Below are positions 23,455-35,360 of a stretch of DNA of 64,000 nucleotides, piece after piece. Within the stretch, counting starts at the first letter, position 1. Each line of letters opens with the position of its first letter. The stretch spans positions 186,001-250,000 of the forward strand of contig CAJQUW010003203.1 in the NCBI GenBank assembly GCA_907163375.1, written 5' to 3'. The position numbers and the translations under genes are program-made. The notes under the pieces are model-generated. The model did not search any database and was not told where the DNA came from. It saw only the letters and a program-made list of their open reading frames with translations. This DNA comes from Prostheceraeus crozeri (Eukaryota > Platyhelminthes > Polycladida > Euryleptidae).

Positions 23455-24350
23455 GTCCCCGGTGGGGCTGCCCACCGACTATCGACTAGTAGACTATCAA
23501 ACAGCCTAGTCGACTACACTTTGGAAACCGACTAGTCGCATTTCATGACACATTCCGATAATTTTCCTTTGTCATTCTATTTTGGGATTGTCAGGTGGCG
23601 TCATAATTTTTATCACTGCTGTGAATTGTTCGACAATCGTTTCAGTAGCCTCCTGCGACTTACGCTGCTCCGTTCTTCTGATCTTTCAAAGCATGAAGGG
23701 CAGATCAACCTCTATATTCACTTATTTAACCCATGGCAACCGCTACCAAAATATCCACTTCAACTACGGAAGGTCATATAGGCATTTAATTGCCTGATCT
23801 AACCGAGCATTTACCTTCGCATCAATTCACCTAAAGACAGAGATGACTGAGCATTCGTTTAGTTTGTCTAGCCGATCTATGATTCTCCACGGTCGAAGCA
23901 TTGACGTACACCGAATACCGATATTGATCTAGCTAATGACCAATGGACTCATTGATGCAACTCGACAGACCAGCAAACAAAAAATAAACTCTTCAGCAAC
24001 GACTGATTCGAGCAGCTAACTTGCTATGGCTTCCTATGTATTTGCTTTTTTGCTGTAAAAAAAGTTGCACTAAAGGCATGTGTATTGCATTATGAAATAA
24101 GCTGAGCTATGGCTTAGACGCATGTTAGGGAGCTGTATGAGGAAGTACATTATGTTGCATCAAATGAAAGCGGACAAAACTAGAAAGAACTGAAGTAGTG
24201 TTTGAACACATACATAATGCGCAAGTCTTCGGCATCCAGGATCATCAACAGAATTATAGCAGATAGTCACACACGAACATATACTACATGTAATTTTCAT
24301 TAGACTAGTCGCCTTTTTTATTGCTAGACTAGTCTGCTACCGAAAAAGTT
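23455..24350. mobile_element. Non-autonomous element rich in GACTAGTC words (hAT-like)
   Basis: Near the left edge, 23478-23540 contains repeated CGACTAGT, AGTAGACT, CTAGTCGAC and GACTAGTCGC words; near the right edge, 24302-24340 contains TAGACTAGTCGCC and CTAGACTAGTCTGC. Such clusters at both sides are typical of hAT-type subterminal repeats. The 770 bp between them has no recognisable protein. Exact termini and target duplication were not found. Confidence 0.45.
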
Positions 24351-24356
24351 GTATGT

Positions 24357-24357
<1 letters not shown>

Positions 24358-24393
<36 letters not shown>
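24358..24393. repeat. (TA)n microsatellite
   Basis: Uninterrupted TA dinucleotides abut the left end of the composite PLE; a shorter TATATATATA lies at its right end (29218-29229). Confidence 0.9.
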
Positions 24394-24396
<3 letters not shown>

Positions 24397-24580
24397 AAAA
24401 AGGGAAAATCAATCAGTTTCACAAAATGATGCTATATCTTGTGCCGATCGATTTCACAACCTATCAGTTGATTGTCAAGGCACTAAATGAAACAGCACAA
24501 ACAAAATAATGGAGGAATCATTATCACAGACATCACTTGTACATAGAATTACATGAATTTGACATAGCACGATGTGAAAG

Positions 24581-25607
24581 CTAGCCATTTAATGATGGAA
24601 GAAATCGCTTGATGAACATAGCTTCCTTCTTCTCGCGCTCAACTTTTGACCCATTAGGAGGAAGCTGATAAAAAGGTGCTGCACAGAATTCATGGCCACA
24701 CGCAGCAATATGGCGACTCACTTTTAAAAAAGAGCACTGTTCTCGAAAAATTTGCTGCCGATGCACGGTAATACGATGTCGAAAAACATCCCCGGTCTGA
24801 CCGATATAGTACTGGCCACACTTGCAACACTGCAACTTATATATCACATTAGAAGAGAGGTACGTTAAGTTCTGATTAATGTTGAAGATTTCCGTACCTG
24901 CTGCAGTTTGAAACGAGACACTTTTACCCGTGATCATAATGTCACACGTTCTCCAGCGACTTTCGTTGCAACGCTGCATGCCATTAATTGTCATTCGATT
25001 CTTCTTAGAGAGAATGGATATGAGTGATCTGGGTTGATAAAAGGACGAAGCGAAACATGCAATTTTCAAAAGCATTAAGAGATGATGGCAAGGTGCTAGA
25101 GATTGGTTTTATTATATCATTGAAAATATTCGGATTGTTTTCATTATAAGTTCGAATAAACGGAATAATTAGTTTGTTCACATTCTTTTTGTCTTCTTTG
25201 ATAACTGGATTTTCGGCCATTTTTATAGCATTGTCAATCAACTTTAACGGATATTTCAGTTTGATCAGATGAGATTTTAATTCAGAATATCTTACGCGTC
25301 TGTCATCAACATTTGAAACAATTCGCTTTATTCGATTTGCTAGGTTGAACGGGATGTTTCTCAGGATATGGCGTGGATGGGCTGAATTGAACGGGACATA
25401 ATTTAAAGTGTCAGTTGGTTTGCGATAGATGTCAGTGTGTATTGTTCTGGAGAAAAAATTGAAAAATACTTTCACATCAAGGAAGTTTATACACTTTTTA
25501 TCCAATTCTTGAGTAAATCTAATCGATGGATGTAAATCATGCAACACACTACAAAACTCATTAGGTTGGCCAAATCCGTCTCTCCAAATCAGCCAACAAT
25601 CATCCAA
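24581..25607 (-). pseudogene. PLE reverse transcriptase C-terminal part and GIY-YIG endonuclease (inverted copy)
   Basis: Two overlapping minus-strand frames. The upstream one (25607-25005) starts just inside the RT active site (MDDCWLIW, the LDD core is cut at the junction) and carries the RT thumb (FLDVKVFFNFFSRTIHTD, KPTDTLNYVPF, HPRHILRNIPF). The downstream one (25075-24581) holds the endonuclease: VIYKLQCCKCGQYYIGQTGDVFRHRITVH, then HIAACGHEF and the end REKKEAMFIKRFLPSLNG. A frame change near 25020-25075 separates the two. The GIY-YIG core is uninterrupted here, unlike in the plus-strand partner. It is a 5'-truncated copy. Confidence 0.85.
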
Positions 25608-25645
25608 ATAACGTAGCCAAGATTGTTGAATTTGAAAATGATTGG

Positions 25646-25716
25646 CATCATTTTGTGAAACTGGTTGATTTTTTCTTTTTTACTATAACTTCCATTGGCG
25701 TTACACTTTTAACTTA
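25646..25716 (+). repeat. Left pseudo-LTR of the PLE
   Basis: CATCATTTTGTGAAACTG and TACTATAACTTCCATT repeat in direct orientation at 29147-29218 with only a few mismatches, so the plus copy is bounded by a short direct repeat. Confidence 0.8.
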
Positions 25717-25759
25717 TCTTTTTTTTACCACAAATGATGTTCACAATATGCGACGAAGG

Positions 25760-26762
25760 AGGAACTGACGAGTCTACATGAAAAGCTGGATTTGGTGTTA
25801 GAGAAAGTATTATCATTGAATCAATTGATGCATGACATGAATAACTTCTTCTTGAATACATTGAAGAACGATTTAAACTCGGATGTTGTAAAACTGAGGT
25901 CTGAGATTGATATGAAAATGAATGGTTTATCCACTGAAATCAATAAAACCTGCAAACATGGCATTAAGGATCTCGAATGGTCAAAGTGCATAAATCAAGG
26001 CAAATTTGCCTTTTACGTATCGCTGCGGAACGAATCGATCGCCGAAATACATGAATCTGCTTTATGAATGAAGAGGTGCCTAAAGTTCCCAAGAAATTCT
26101 TTAAGAGTCAAAAATTTGAACAATCACTAATGGAACGTGAACTAGATAAAGAACTTATGCGTAAAGAAGTATTGCATGAAGTAACCCGTCTTCGCATGAG
26201 GTCTTCCCATAAGAAAGATTTTATTGAACGGATAGATGTTGATATGACATGTAAGATAAACCAAAATTGTGACATCATAAGAGCCGACGAGCAAATTGAA
26301 AAATGGAAAGATGAGACTGAAAAGGAAGATAATTTAAGTAAGTTGCTGTGGGAAAAGAAAGTACATTTCTTTAAGTCCGATATGCACCTTTTATCTTTAG
26401 ATGGTCCGCCGAAAAATGTAAGGAGAAATTTCCCATCATTTAACACTAGCAGGCTAAACAGAACAAACAAGTACCGGTACAATTCGAATTACAGATTTAG
26501 AAGAAATAATGACATGGGTTATCGAGGCAACAATTACTCCAGACGTTTTGATAATTTCCAATATAACCAGCGCAGGCAAAACTTAAGACCTAATACTTAT
26601 AGTAGACCTAACTTTAACAGACGAAACAATTTTCTAAACAACAATCTTGAAAATGACATGTATTCCGAATATGATTCTAAGCCTAATGAATATAGAAGAA
26701 ATGTCTGTCAAGTTAGTTATGATAATCAATATGACATGGTGAATAACTCTTTTTTAGGTTAG
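25760..26762 (+). pseudogene. PLE N-terminal region (coiled coil and basic Asn/Arg-rich part)
   Basis: The first frame (to 26067) is a predicted coiled coil (LHEKLDLVLEKVLSLNQL, then LRSEIDMKMNGLSTEINKT). It ends in an ATGA overlap at 26064-26067, where the next frame begins with ATG. The second frame (26064-26762) has a charged helical half (MERELDKELMRKEVL) and an Arg/Asn/Tyr-rich half (YRYNSNYRFRRNN, FNRRNNF) that looks nucleic-acid binding. The ATGA junction could be a one-base frameshift in an ancestral single gene or a stop-start overlap; I cannot tell. No domain name is claimed. The position upstream of the RT is normal for a PLE N-terminal extension. Confidence 0.65.
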
Positions 26763-28574
26763 GAAGTATCTCTGTCTTTAATCTCTCAACTGCTGAACTA
26801 AATGATGACTGCAAGAAAGTTTTATCGAAGGGCACTAAATTTTGTCCCACTCCTAGAAAAAATATCACTGATCTTGAAATGAATTTGGATAATTTCTACC
26901 GAAAATTACGGTTACATGATTATTTTCATGATAAAGAAGAAAATAGAGCATCTAATTTATGTTGCAATAAATCGGATTTCGTGACGTCTAAAGGTCTTAA
27001 TGCAGATTTAGATAACATCATACAAATCATGGATAATCAATCTCAATCTGCTATGAAAAGTTCACAGATTGCAACTTATAATAAGCATAATATTTCCAAA
27101 AATAAAACAAATGCATTAAAACTTATGAAGTCTTTGAATGATTTACACTTTACAGAAGAAGACAAAGGTGGTGCCTTAGTATTGTTAGACTATCAATTTT
27201 ACAGCAGGCGTATGAGAGAGGAGCACCTGTCAGATGAATTGACTTATAGCAAGATTGAAGCATATAATTGTCAAACAACCCTTAAAGAAATTATATCACA
27301 TTGTAAGCAATATAAATCATGTTTAACAGAGAAAGAATATCGATATGTGACAAAATTTCATCCGAAATTATCGAATATGTACGGTTTGCCTAAATTACAT
27401 AAGTAGATTGACTATTTCTCAAATATTTATCCTGACGATTTCGGTTGTATCTCTAAGGTGGCTCCACCTGACCTGAAATTCCGTCCAATTGTGTCCAGTC
27501 GCTTTTCACCTACCAGTCATCTTAGCGCGATTTTAGATGAAATTTTGAAGCCTATTTTACCACATCTTAGCAGTCATCGCAGAGATGCATTCCACTTCCT
27601 AGATAATTTACCGGAGAAAATTGATGATGGCTTTACGTTCATGACCTCTGATGTCATATCGTTATACACAAATATACCCCAACGATCTCAGCTACCAGGC
27701 TATCGAATACTGGTTTGATAAAGAGAAAGAGCGTATACCACACCGTTTTACAAAATCGTTTATTCTCGATGGATTGAAATTGGTGCTGGTAAGAAATTAC
27801 TTCTCTTTCGAAGATGACATATTTTTGCAAATATACGGTACGGCTATGGGCACAACAGGAGCCCACCTACGCCTCATTAGTCATGGGATTCTTAGAGGAC
27901 AGAATGTATGTAAAATTGAACGAACTTTATCCCCATTCAACCCAGGAAATTCAACAATCTTGGCTACGTTATTTGGATGATTGTTGGCTGATTTGGAGAG
28001 ACGGATTTGGCCAACCTAATGAGTTTTGTAGTGTGTTGCATGATTTACATCCATCGATTAGATTTACTCAAGAATTGGATAAAAGTGTATAAACTTCCTT
28101 GATGTGAAAGTATTTTTCAATTTTTTCTCCAGAACAATACACACTGACATCTATCGCAAACCAACTGACACTTTAAATTATGTCCCGTTCAATTCAGCCC
28201 ATCCACGCCATATCCTGAGAAACATCCCGTTCAACCTAGCAAATCGAATAAAGCGAATTGTTTCAAATGTTGATGACAGACGCGTAAGATATTCTGAATT
28301 AAAATCTCATCTGATCAAACTGAAATATCCGTTAAAGTTGATTGACAATGCTATAAAAATGGCCGAAAATCCAGTTATCAAAGAAGACAAAAAGAATGTG
28401 AACAAACTAATTATTCCGTTTATTCGAACTTATAATGAAAACAATCCGAATATTTTCAATGATATAATAAAACCAATCTCTAGCACCTTGCCATCATCTC
28501 TTAATGCTTTTGAAAATTGCATGTTTCGCTTCGTCCTTTTATCAACCCAGATCACTCATATCCATTCTCTCTAA
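26763..28574 (+). pseudogene. PLE reverse transcriptase
   Basis: RT segments in order: FTEEDKGGALVLLDYQFY (about 27150, the PLE DKGG entry motif), LSNMYGLPKLHK (about 27370), then an in-frame stop at 27404-27406, FRPIVSSRFSPTSHLS (about 27480), FMTSDVISLYTNIP (about 27640, palm motif A), a frameshift near 27680-27700, RNYFSFEDDIFLQIYGTAMG (about 27790-27850), a frameshift near 27855, YASLVMGFLED (about 27870), YLDDCWLIW (about 27972, the active site), and a frameshift near 28085 followed by the thumb. Known PLE RTs are telomerase-like and prime on nicked DNA. Inactive as it stands. Confidence 0.85.
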
Positions 28575-28998
28575 GAAGAATCGAATGACAATTAATGGCA
28601 TGCAGCGTTGCAACGAAAGTCGCTGGAGAACGTGTGACATTATGATCACGGGTAAAAGTGTCTCGTTTCAAACTGCAGCAGGTACGGAAATCTTCAACAT
28701 TAATCAGAACTTAACGTACCTCTCTTCTAATGTGATATATAAGTTGCAGTGTTGTAAGTGTGGCCAGTAATATATCGGTCAGACCGGGGATGTTTTTCGA
28801 CATCGTATTACCGTGCATCGGCAGCAAATTTTTCGAGAACAGTGCTCTTTTTTAAAAGTGAGTCGCCATATTGCTGCGTGTGGCCATGAATTCTGTGCAG
28901 CACCTTTTTATCAGCTTCCTCCTAATGGGTCAAAAGTTGAGCGCGAGAAGAAGGAAGCTATGTTCATCAAGCGATTTCTTCCATCATTAAATGGCTAG
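28504..28998 (+). pseudogene. PLE GIY-YIG endonuclease (plus copy)
   Basis: Same sequence as the minus-strand copy at 24581-25075, including KLQCCKCGQ, YIGQTGD and the REKKEAMFIKRFLPSLNG end. A single T-A-A stop at about 28768-28770 replaces the first Tyr of the YYIGQT core, so this copy is broken in the middle of the active site while the inverted copy is not. Confidence 0.85.
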
Positions 28999-29146
28999 CT
29001 TTCACATCGTGCTATGTCAAATTCATGTAATTCTATGTACAAGTGATGTCTGTGATAATGATTCCTCCATTATTTTGTTTGTGCTGTTTCATTTAGTGCC
29101 TTGACAATCAACTGATAGGTTGTGAAATCGATCGGCACAAGATATA

Positions 29147-29218
29147 GCATCATTTTGTGAAACTGATTGATTTTCCCTTTTTTACTATAACTTCCATTTG
29201 CGTTGCACTTTTAACTTA
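29147..29218 (+). repeat. Right pseudo-LTR of the PLE
   Basis: Direct partner of 25646-25716. Confidence 0.8.
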
Positions 29219-29232
29219 TATATATATAGCCG

Positions 29233-30059
29233 TGCTGTTAATTATGTCAATTAACCCTACCTAGGGCCATAGCTCAAAATTTTCCCCTATTCAATTCTAT
29301 GAAACTTTCATCACCAGCCTGACGAGGCGTATTTTTCACTCGATGGGATCGTCAACACGCACAATTGCCGTATCTGGTCAGATGTTAAGCCATCAACATG
29401 CATCCCAAAATCCCTTCATTCAGCTAAGTTATGTGTCTGGATGGGATTTTCTGCTAAATTTGGACTACGAACTTTTTTCTTCTCCAACACAGTGACAGCT
29501 GATTCCTATCTCCAGATGCTTAAGGAGCACGTGCGTCCTCAACTTGCGCAAAAGCGCAAATTGTCCTCCTGTATATTTATGCAAGATGGTGCCCCACCCC
29601 ACTTTGTAACAAAGGTACGAAACTTCCTCGTCCAGACATTTGGTGATCGCGTGATAAGTCGAGGATGTGACCTAGAGTGGCCTGCACGTTCATCTGATTT
29701 GAATCCTCTCGACTTTTGGTTCTGGGGATGGATGAAAGGGAAGATATACCATCATGGCAAGCCACAAAGCCTGGACCAGTTGAGTGAGAAGATCACTGAT
29801 ATCTGCAATGAAGTCACACGCGAAGAACTTGCCGCTGGGGTTTTCGATATTATTCGGCGATTGACTGCAGTGATTGATTGCGATGGCAATCATTTCAAAC
29901 ACTTGATTTGAACATTTTAAGCATCAAATATTGGCTTCTTACTGTTAGATTCGTAAATTCCCCTTTATGTTGAGCAATATAACATGGCTTGTGATAAAAA
30001 AGTCTATTGTTTACTCATGTAGATATTCAATTTAAAAGTCAAGCGAATTTACGGACACC

Positions 30060-30064
<5 letters not shown>
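29233..30064 (+). mobile_element. Tc1/mariner-type DNA transposon, 5'-truncated
   Basis: The right end reads TACGGACACCCTGTATA at about 30048-30064, the classic CACCCTGTATA style of mariner-group termini with TA target sites, and it runs into a (TA)n tract. The left end is missing; the preserved part starts just after the PLE, within the gene. The transposase fragment is listed separately. Confidence 0.8.
29300..29911 (+). pseudogene. Mariner-type DDE/D transposase, C-terminal half
   Basis: The catalytic core is recognisable: DEAYFSLDG (about 29316, first Asp; in a different frame from the rest), then VWMGFSAKFGLRTFFF, CIFMQDGAPPHFV (about 29575, second Asp), and WPARSSDLNPLDFWFWGW (about 29680, third Asp). 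I count about 36 residues between the second and third Asp, near the DD37D-type insect and marine mariner groups. The open part 29441-29911 ends with FDIIRRLTAVIDCDGNHFKHLI, a normal C-terminus. The helix-turn-helix N-terminal half is absent and a frameshift lies before 29441. Not functional. Confidence 0.85.

Positions 30065-30097
<33 letters not shown>
30062..30097. repeat. (TA)n microsatellite
   Basis: Eighteen or so TA dinucleotides continue directly from the mariner terminus. Confidence 0.9.
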
Positions 30098-30099
<2 letters not shown>

Positions 30100-30123
30100 T
30101 ACATGCATAGCACGGGAAACCGG

Positions 30124-31492
30124 TAGGGATTGCAATCCCGGGGTTCCGTGGGCTTGTGTAAATCCAGATATCTCAGAATTAGTTGATAAATTTAATTGTT
30201 ATTTTGGTAGTAGTTTATGGATGCTTTACTGCTTTTCTAGTGGAAACCGAATAGATTTTCGAATGCTTTTCGATATCTTTCTTTGAATTACTAATTCAAT
30301 ATTGTAGCCTATGTATTACAAATGTGTCGAGCATGCTTGTATGTGTGATTATATACCTACGGTTTTCTAATCATATGTTTAGATCAGAGAATCATAAATC
30401 CCGAAAAATCTCGGTCACGTTATTTCAGGATTGAGTAGAATAGTCTAAATACTATGAAAAAGCACATGTGTATACTAAGAATATGGGATGCGGAGATAGC
30501 AGAGAGTCTGTTTTCACAAAATCGGAATTGAGAGGTCGACTTAAAGTTTATTCCGCTTTATGCAAAGATTGATAACGTCAACGTTGAGAGTAACAGGGAG
30601 CAGTTGCGAATTCCTGATTTTCGCACTTTCAATCTGCATTTTCCTGAGATTCGGCATTGATAGAGTGAAGACCCGGGATTAGAGTCTGCCCACGAAATCC
30701 CGACTTTTCTTGATCTCTGTATTCGGGATTACATGTGCAAGCTCTGACCCGGGATCGAGATTGACAAAATATAAGCATGCCAGCTGAAGTTAAAAGTAAA
30801 ATTGGAAGATAATCAAAATTACAGTTATTTCCTCAATGCATTGCACTAGCACATTGAGATTTCAAAATCCAAAGCTCGGGATTGAGTGATTGAAGAATCT
30901 TTTACATGCCTTTTTACCGTAAGCTAAGCCAATGCCGTGAATGACAACTGTAATTAGATGTGAATAATTCTTCCTGAAAATTAATCCCGGGATAACCGTA
31001 TTAAATAACCGTATTATTATCCGGGTTAACCGTAAACAAAAATATAAATAATAATATAAGGCTAATATAGGGCTAATGATATAAACAAAAACTGTGGTCT
31101 AGTGAACAACTTGCAACCTAGAGATCACAATCTCGAGGATTAGCTCGATTCATAATCCCAATACTGTGTCAGCCTACTTCACCAATTGCTCATCTTCAAA
31201 TTGGTTATGCTTTCAAATACTGTTAGCCTTCGCAAATGACAGGCTCTCATATTTAAGTCTCGACCTTTATTCAAAAAAGGTCTCATCAATGAATTATTGA
31301 AAATTATTGAATTATTGTTGGCGATTATATTGAAGTGTGAAGAGCCTATATCTATGGTGTAAGGATTTTTGGTAGTTTTATCTTCGCCGATTTGTCTTAC
31401 TTTGGACGAAATACAGCTATATTGTATATTTCTCAATCCCGGGATTTTGAACCTCCAATCCCCAATCCCGGATCCCGGGATTGGAATCCCTA
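30124..31492. mobile_element. Non-autonomous element with CCCGGGATT repeats
   Basis: TAGGGATTGCAATCCCGGG at 30124-30142 is matched by an inverted copy at 31474-31492 with one mismatch in 19. Between them, words such as CCCGGGATT, TCTCGGTC, CTCGGGATTG and AATCCCGGGAT recur at about 30660-30760, 30875, 30985 and 31435-31480, densest near the ends. This is hAT-like architecture, but neither a target duplication nor a protein is visible. Related scraps lie at 7136-7180 and 23430-23457. Confidence 0.6.
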
Positions 31493-33589
31493 ATCTCGAC
31501 TCGATTCTCGCTGAAATGAAGACAAGCAAGAGAAGAAGATTGTCACACTGTCAGTGAGAGGTCAATTCTAATTCTTAAGATAGCAAGAGAACAGAAGGGC
31601 AGATTATTATAAAACTTACATATTCCTGGAGCTTATGACATCAGCTTTCATGTACAATTGTAGGCACTTATGAATTATCTCCCCACGTTTTCAAATTTGT
31701 CTAAAATCCGTAGAAATTAATAAATTGTCACAAAACTTAAAGTACACGTATGTGAGGATATTTTCTACCCTCAAGCCAAAATTTGTGCAAATCGGACCAA
31801 TACTTCTTGAATTAGGAGCGATAACTTGAAGTGTAGTGATGTCAGCAGCTTGATCTACTGTCGTCTGACATCATCGTCTGAGAAGAAGGTCAACATTTCG
31901 TGGCAAATTCGTGAAGTGATAACTGGTCTTGTTAATGACCAGTGGCATCAACAGATCCCTTATCGTCTACATGCATCATAGAAATAGATTGTTTATCTGA
32001 AGTTGACTAGAATGGAAATTGACTCAAGGTCGCGGCACATCCGGGGGAACTAAGTTGGGGCATGAAGAACCAATGAAAAGTTTTGATTTTCGCATGTGAC
32101 CGATTCTAACCCAATGATGCAGCGGTTGACAAGTGTATCTAAGAGAAAATGCGTGCGATTCTTGTGCCACTATTGTGTATTGCATGAAGCTTTACTTCCA
32201 TTCTAGAGGTTTCATTGTTATCAATTTCTATGACATGCATCGTCTATCATACACTCTGCTGTGCATCATTGTATCTTCCCTTGATACCTGCTGACCACAA
32301 GTGTTATTATATCGTATTGACTCAATGTCTGAAGACGCCACAGCCCACAGGATGCTCTCAATTTCTTTGTTTATAATAGACACACTTCATCACGAACATC
32401 CGTGACAAGGTTTCCATTATAGAACATGTGGTCACTCCGCCACTTCACATCTCGCTATCAAAATAGTCATGTATTCGTGAACATGTGAAAGTAATCAAGA
32501 GAATGACGCCATATATATCTATTTATTGTCAAAATTCACAATTATGAGCATAAAGGTCATGCTGAATTGAAAATTGAACTTATACCTTCAACTGATTAGT
32601 GCAGTATGCTGAGTGCTTGAAATGTTGGAATGATGTTCGAATTGCCTACTTTGGATCTGTGTTGCATGTTGTATTTGTTGAACGCATTAAATGTTTTCAA
32701 TAGGCCTATCTCGAATTGAATAAATGTAACTACATCAGTTCATGCATTGTTTGTGCATGTGCCTCAGTTCTGGTTTTTCCACAAAGCCTCATTTGGCCAC
32801 TTTAGTGAACAACCATCCGAATCTGATAACTCGGATTTCAATTCAGCTTGGGTTCAGTGTGGCGATGTGGATATCGTGAACAAAAATTATGGAAACAATT
32901 TTCTCGCCGCCATTATTCCATATTATGGTAGACAAATCTAATATATGAATAACTGTTTTCATTAAATATAGTTGAAATGAAATATAATTTACTGATCTAT
33001 GCAAAATTATGGGTATATTGATAGAGATCTCAACATCTAAACCTACAAAGGCTTAAAGGTAGGAGCCTAGTATTTATAAATTAGGCCTAAAAGATATTGT
33101 AGAAAGTATGGCTAAATTGTAAAAAAAGTATTTGTACGATGAAATTTTCTTATGTGTATTGCTTTGATTACTTCAACTGCATGGAAAAAATAATTGAAAA
33201 TTAGCATAAAACAAGTAACTTGTTACCTTGATTCATATTACTTAATATTAATAAGTAGTATTTAAAAGGTCTATGGTGTATAATACTAAAAATGCACCCT
33301 AAACATCATCAGAATGATCGACATATAATTAATTGACATTGTGCTGTGTAGAGACTCTGAAAACTTTACTTACAAATTCAATCATATATGAATAAGTCAT
33401 TAAATATGTAGGGAAAATTCTGCCAATATGATTTTTGACGCCATTTTGAATAAGTGACTCAAGAAGCTAAATAGCTAGGTTACAATTCCACTGACTATCA
33501 TAATGGGCATGGATAGGTCATACAGAAGCAGAAAATAGATAGTATACAGGGGTCAAATTTTTGTTGGCTAGATGTTGCTCCGTGTCACC
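31493..33589. other. Non-coding stretch, no gene seen
   Basis: Short frames such as 32747-32941 have no recognisable features. The sequence is AT-rich and unremarkable. Confidence 0.5.
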
Positions 33590-33705
33590 GTGGGGTGTTC
33601 AGAGGTAGAACAGGTCGAGATTTCTGTGACCCGACCCGACCGGCCGTTCACGTGATTCGACCGGTGCCCGACTGGCCGGTCGACCGGTGAAATTGGTAAT
33701 ACCGA
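33590..33705. repeat. GC-rich CCGGTCGACCGG-type cluster
   Basis: GACCCGACCCGACCGGCCG, CGACCGGTGCCC and GGCCGGTCGACCGGTG form overlapping palindromic words within about 70 bp in otherwise AT-rich DNA. A similar patch is at 2175-2235. It resembles eroded transposon ends; no partner end was found. Confidence 0.45.
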
Positions 33706-33959
33706 TGCATACTCGCATGCCTTACGCATGTATATACAGTACTTCATAATCATAGACAAAGTAGGTACGTACATGCATGTAAAGTGGCAGGGCTTCCAAC
33801 TGTCCCGGTTTCACCGTGACGATCCTGGTGTGGGAGTTCTATTGGCATCTCGGCTTTGAGCTCTTCTCGCCGGGACATTTTTGCTACCTGATATGTCCAG
33901 GAGTAGATATTTCTAATGATGTTATTTACTCTAATTTGCTCCAAAAAATCACTCATTCA

Positions 33960-34205
33960 CTCATGACCATAAAGCCTCTACGGAGGCCATTGGTGCCCCC
34001 ATTCAAGCGCAGAAGATCTCCATTTTATTCCTGGCGTCGACTCCTCTCAAGCGTTCGGCTGCCTTTCCTCCAGTCCACTCCAAAATGTCGTCCATCCACA
34101 TTCGTTGGGGTCTTCCTCTTTGCCTTGCTCCTTCCAATTGCCGTGCATAATGACATTGCACAAGGCGTTTGCCTTTCTAGTGGCATGACCAAACCATTTT
34201 AGCAT
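33960..34205 (-). mobile_element. LINE C-terminal remnant
   Basis: On the minus strand the sequence reads WFGHATRKANALCNVIMHG, then a part resembling GRPQRMWMDDILEWTG and LRGVDARNKWRSSA across frames, the usual C-terminal tail (after the RT) of several LINE clades. Stops and frame changes break it. Only about 245 bp remain and the clade is not assigned. Confidence 0.6.
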
Positions 34206-35360
34206 AGAGTAGGGATTTATAGGTAGAGTGTCGACTCAAAAAAGTATCTGTATACAGTGAAAATTTTTATATCAAAAGATTCATTTTTTGCGGAGATTAC
34301 GCTCCCGTGGTCCAAAAAATTATTTGAGCACTTTTGAAAAAAGTCAAAATTTGCCAATTTATATACTACCGAGATGACTCTCCTATGTAAGTAGTTTGAA
34401 ACAGGTTGGATATCACAAGGACTGAATACTTGATATCAAGCAACCTAACTAAGCGGAAATCAAGCTGATTATCAAGGGAATTTCATGAACCGTATTATCA
34501 TGGAAGTCTTCATGAAAATGTCGCGATATTATTCTTGATTTCTTGGCTAAAATTTCAGGTTTTTAATTCAATTTTTACCGGCATGATTTTATGATTCACT
34601 ATGAATTCATGTTTCATATCTTGAATCTGAAGTGATGTGGACCCTTTTACATCTTTCAAGGCCAATTGAAATCATTGTCTTTGATCATGTGATTTTGCTG
34701 TCAGTGGCAGGTTGTCTGTGATATGATCGCGCTCTTGAGGTTCATCATGAAAGCAACAGCAGGTCATATAGTTGCTAATTTAACAAACATTGCCTCTCTA
34801 AGGATGTCATGACACAGACGATCGGTAAAATAATATCATTTCCTTCTGCTTTATGCTATCATGATCAGTCATTTCCGTTGTAATTTCTTCAAAACTGCAT
34901 AAATTTGCATATCTCACATTTAGAAACAATTCCGACTGTATCTCCTTTGAGTTCATTTAATAAAACGAAGGTGTATACTCATTGGGGATTCAACAAATGC
35001 GGAATTACCACTCTACCTGATATAGGCCTACTTACTCTATGGCAAAACTTATTAGTATTGTATCTTTTTGTACATATAGCCAATCCTACAAACCGTGTAT
35101 CATGATGAAGCTGACTGATAGTTCATGCCAACTTTCATACAAAAATCCTGCATCAAAGAAAGCGCTCAATTTTTTTTCATAAGACCTACTGACCACAGCT
35201 GAACACACATGAAACCGAAATGTATGTCAAAGCAATCTATGGAACCTAAGGTTTCATAAGGTTTCATCCTGGTTCAAAATTGATCCACGACTTCAACACG
35301 ATAATTTCATTTGGAAATGGCCTAGCTTTTTTGTGCAATTACTTTTGAAACGGTCAGTAT
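34206..35360. other. Non-coding stretch, no gene seen
   Basis: No recognisable frame or repeat boundary. Confidence 0.5.

Larger units (their letters stand above)
24392..29218. mobile_element. Composite Penelope-like element: inverted partial copy plus full-length copy
   Basis: A plus-strand copy (25646-29218) has a direct terminal repeat of about 72 bp (25646-25716 and 29147-29218), the pseudo-LTR typical of PLEs. It is preceded by an inverted, 5'-truncated copy (24392-25633) that matches 27948-29188 nearly base for base over 1.24 kb. This arrangement, a partial inverted copy in front of a full one, is a known PLE pattern. The high identity says that both parts are young. The element is flanked by TA microsatellite sequence on both sides. 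The plus copy nevertheless carries several stops and frameshifts. Confidence 0.9.

Noticed and set aside
29096-29140. CTGATAG and GAAA near the 3' end of the 24-29 kb PLE as a hammerhead
   Set aside because: The core reads CTGATAG instead of CTGANGA and no stem II is present.
31897-31960. Short similarity to the end of the Gypsy element (CAAATTCGTGAA and GTGATAA words)
   Set aside because: Only about 20 scattered matching bases; too weak to call a solo LTR.
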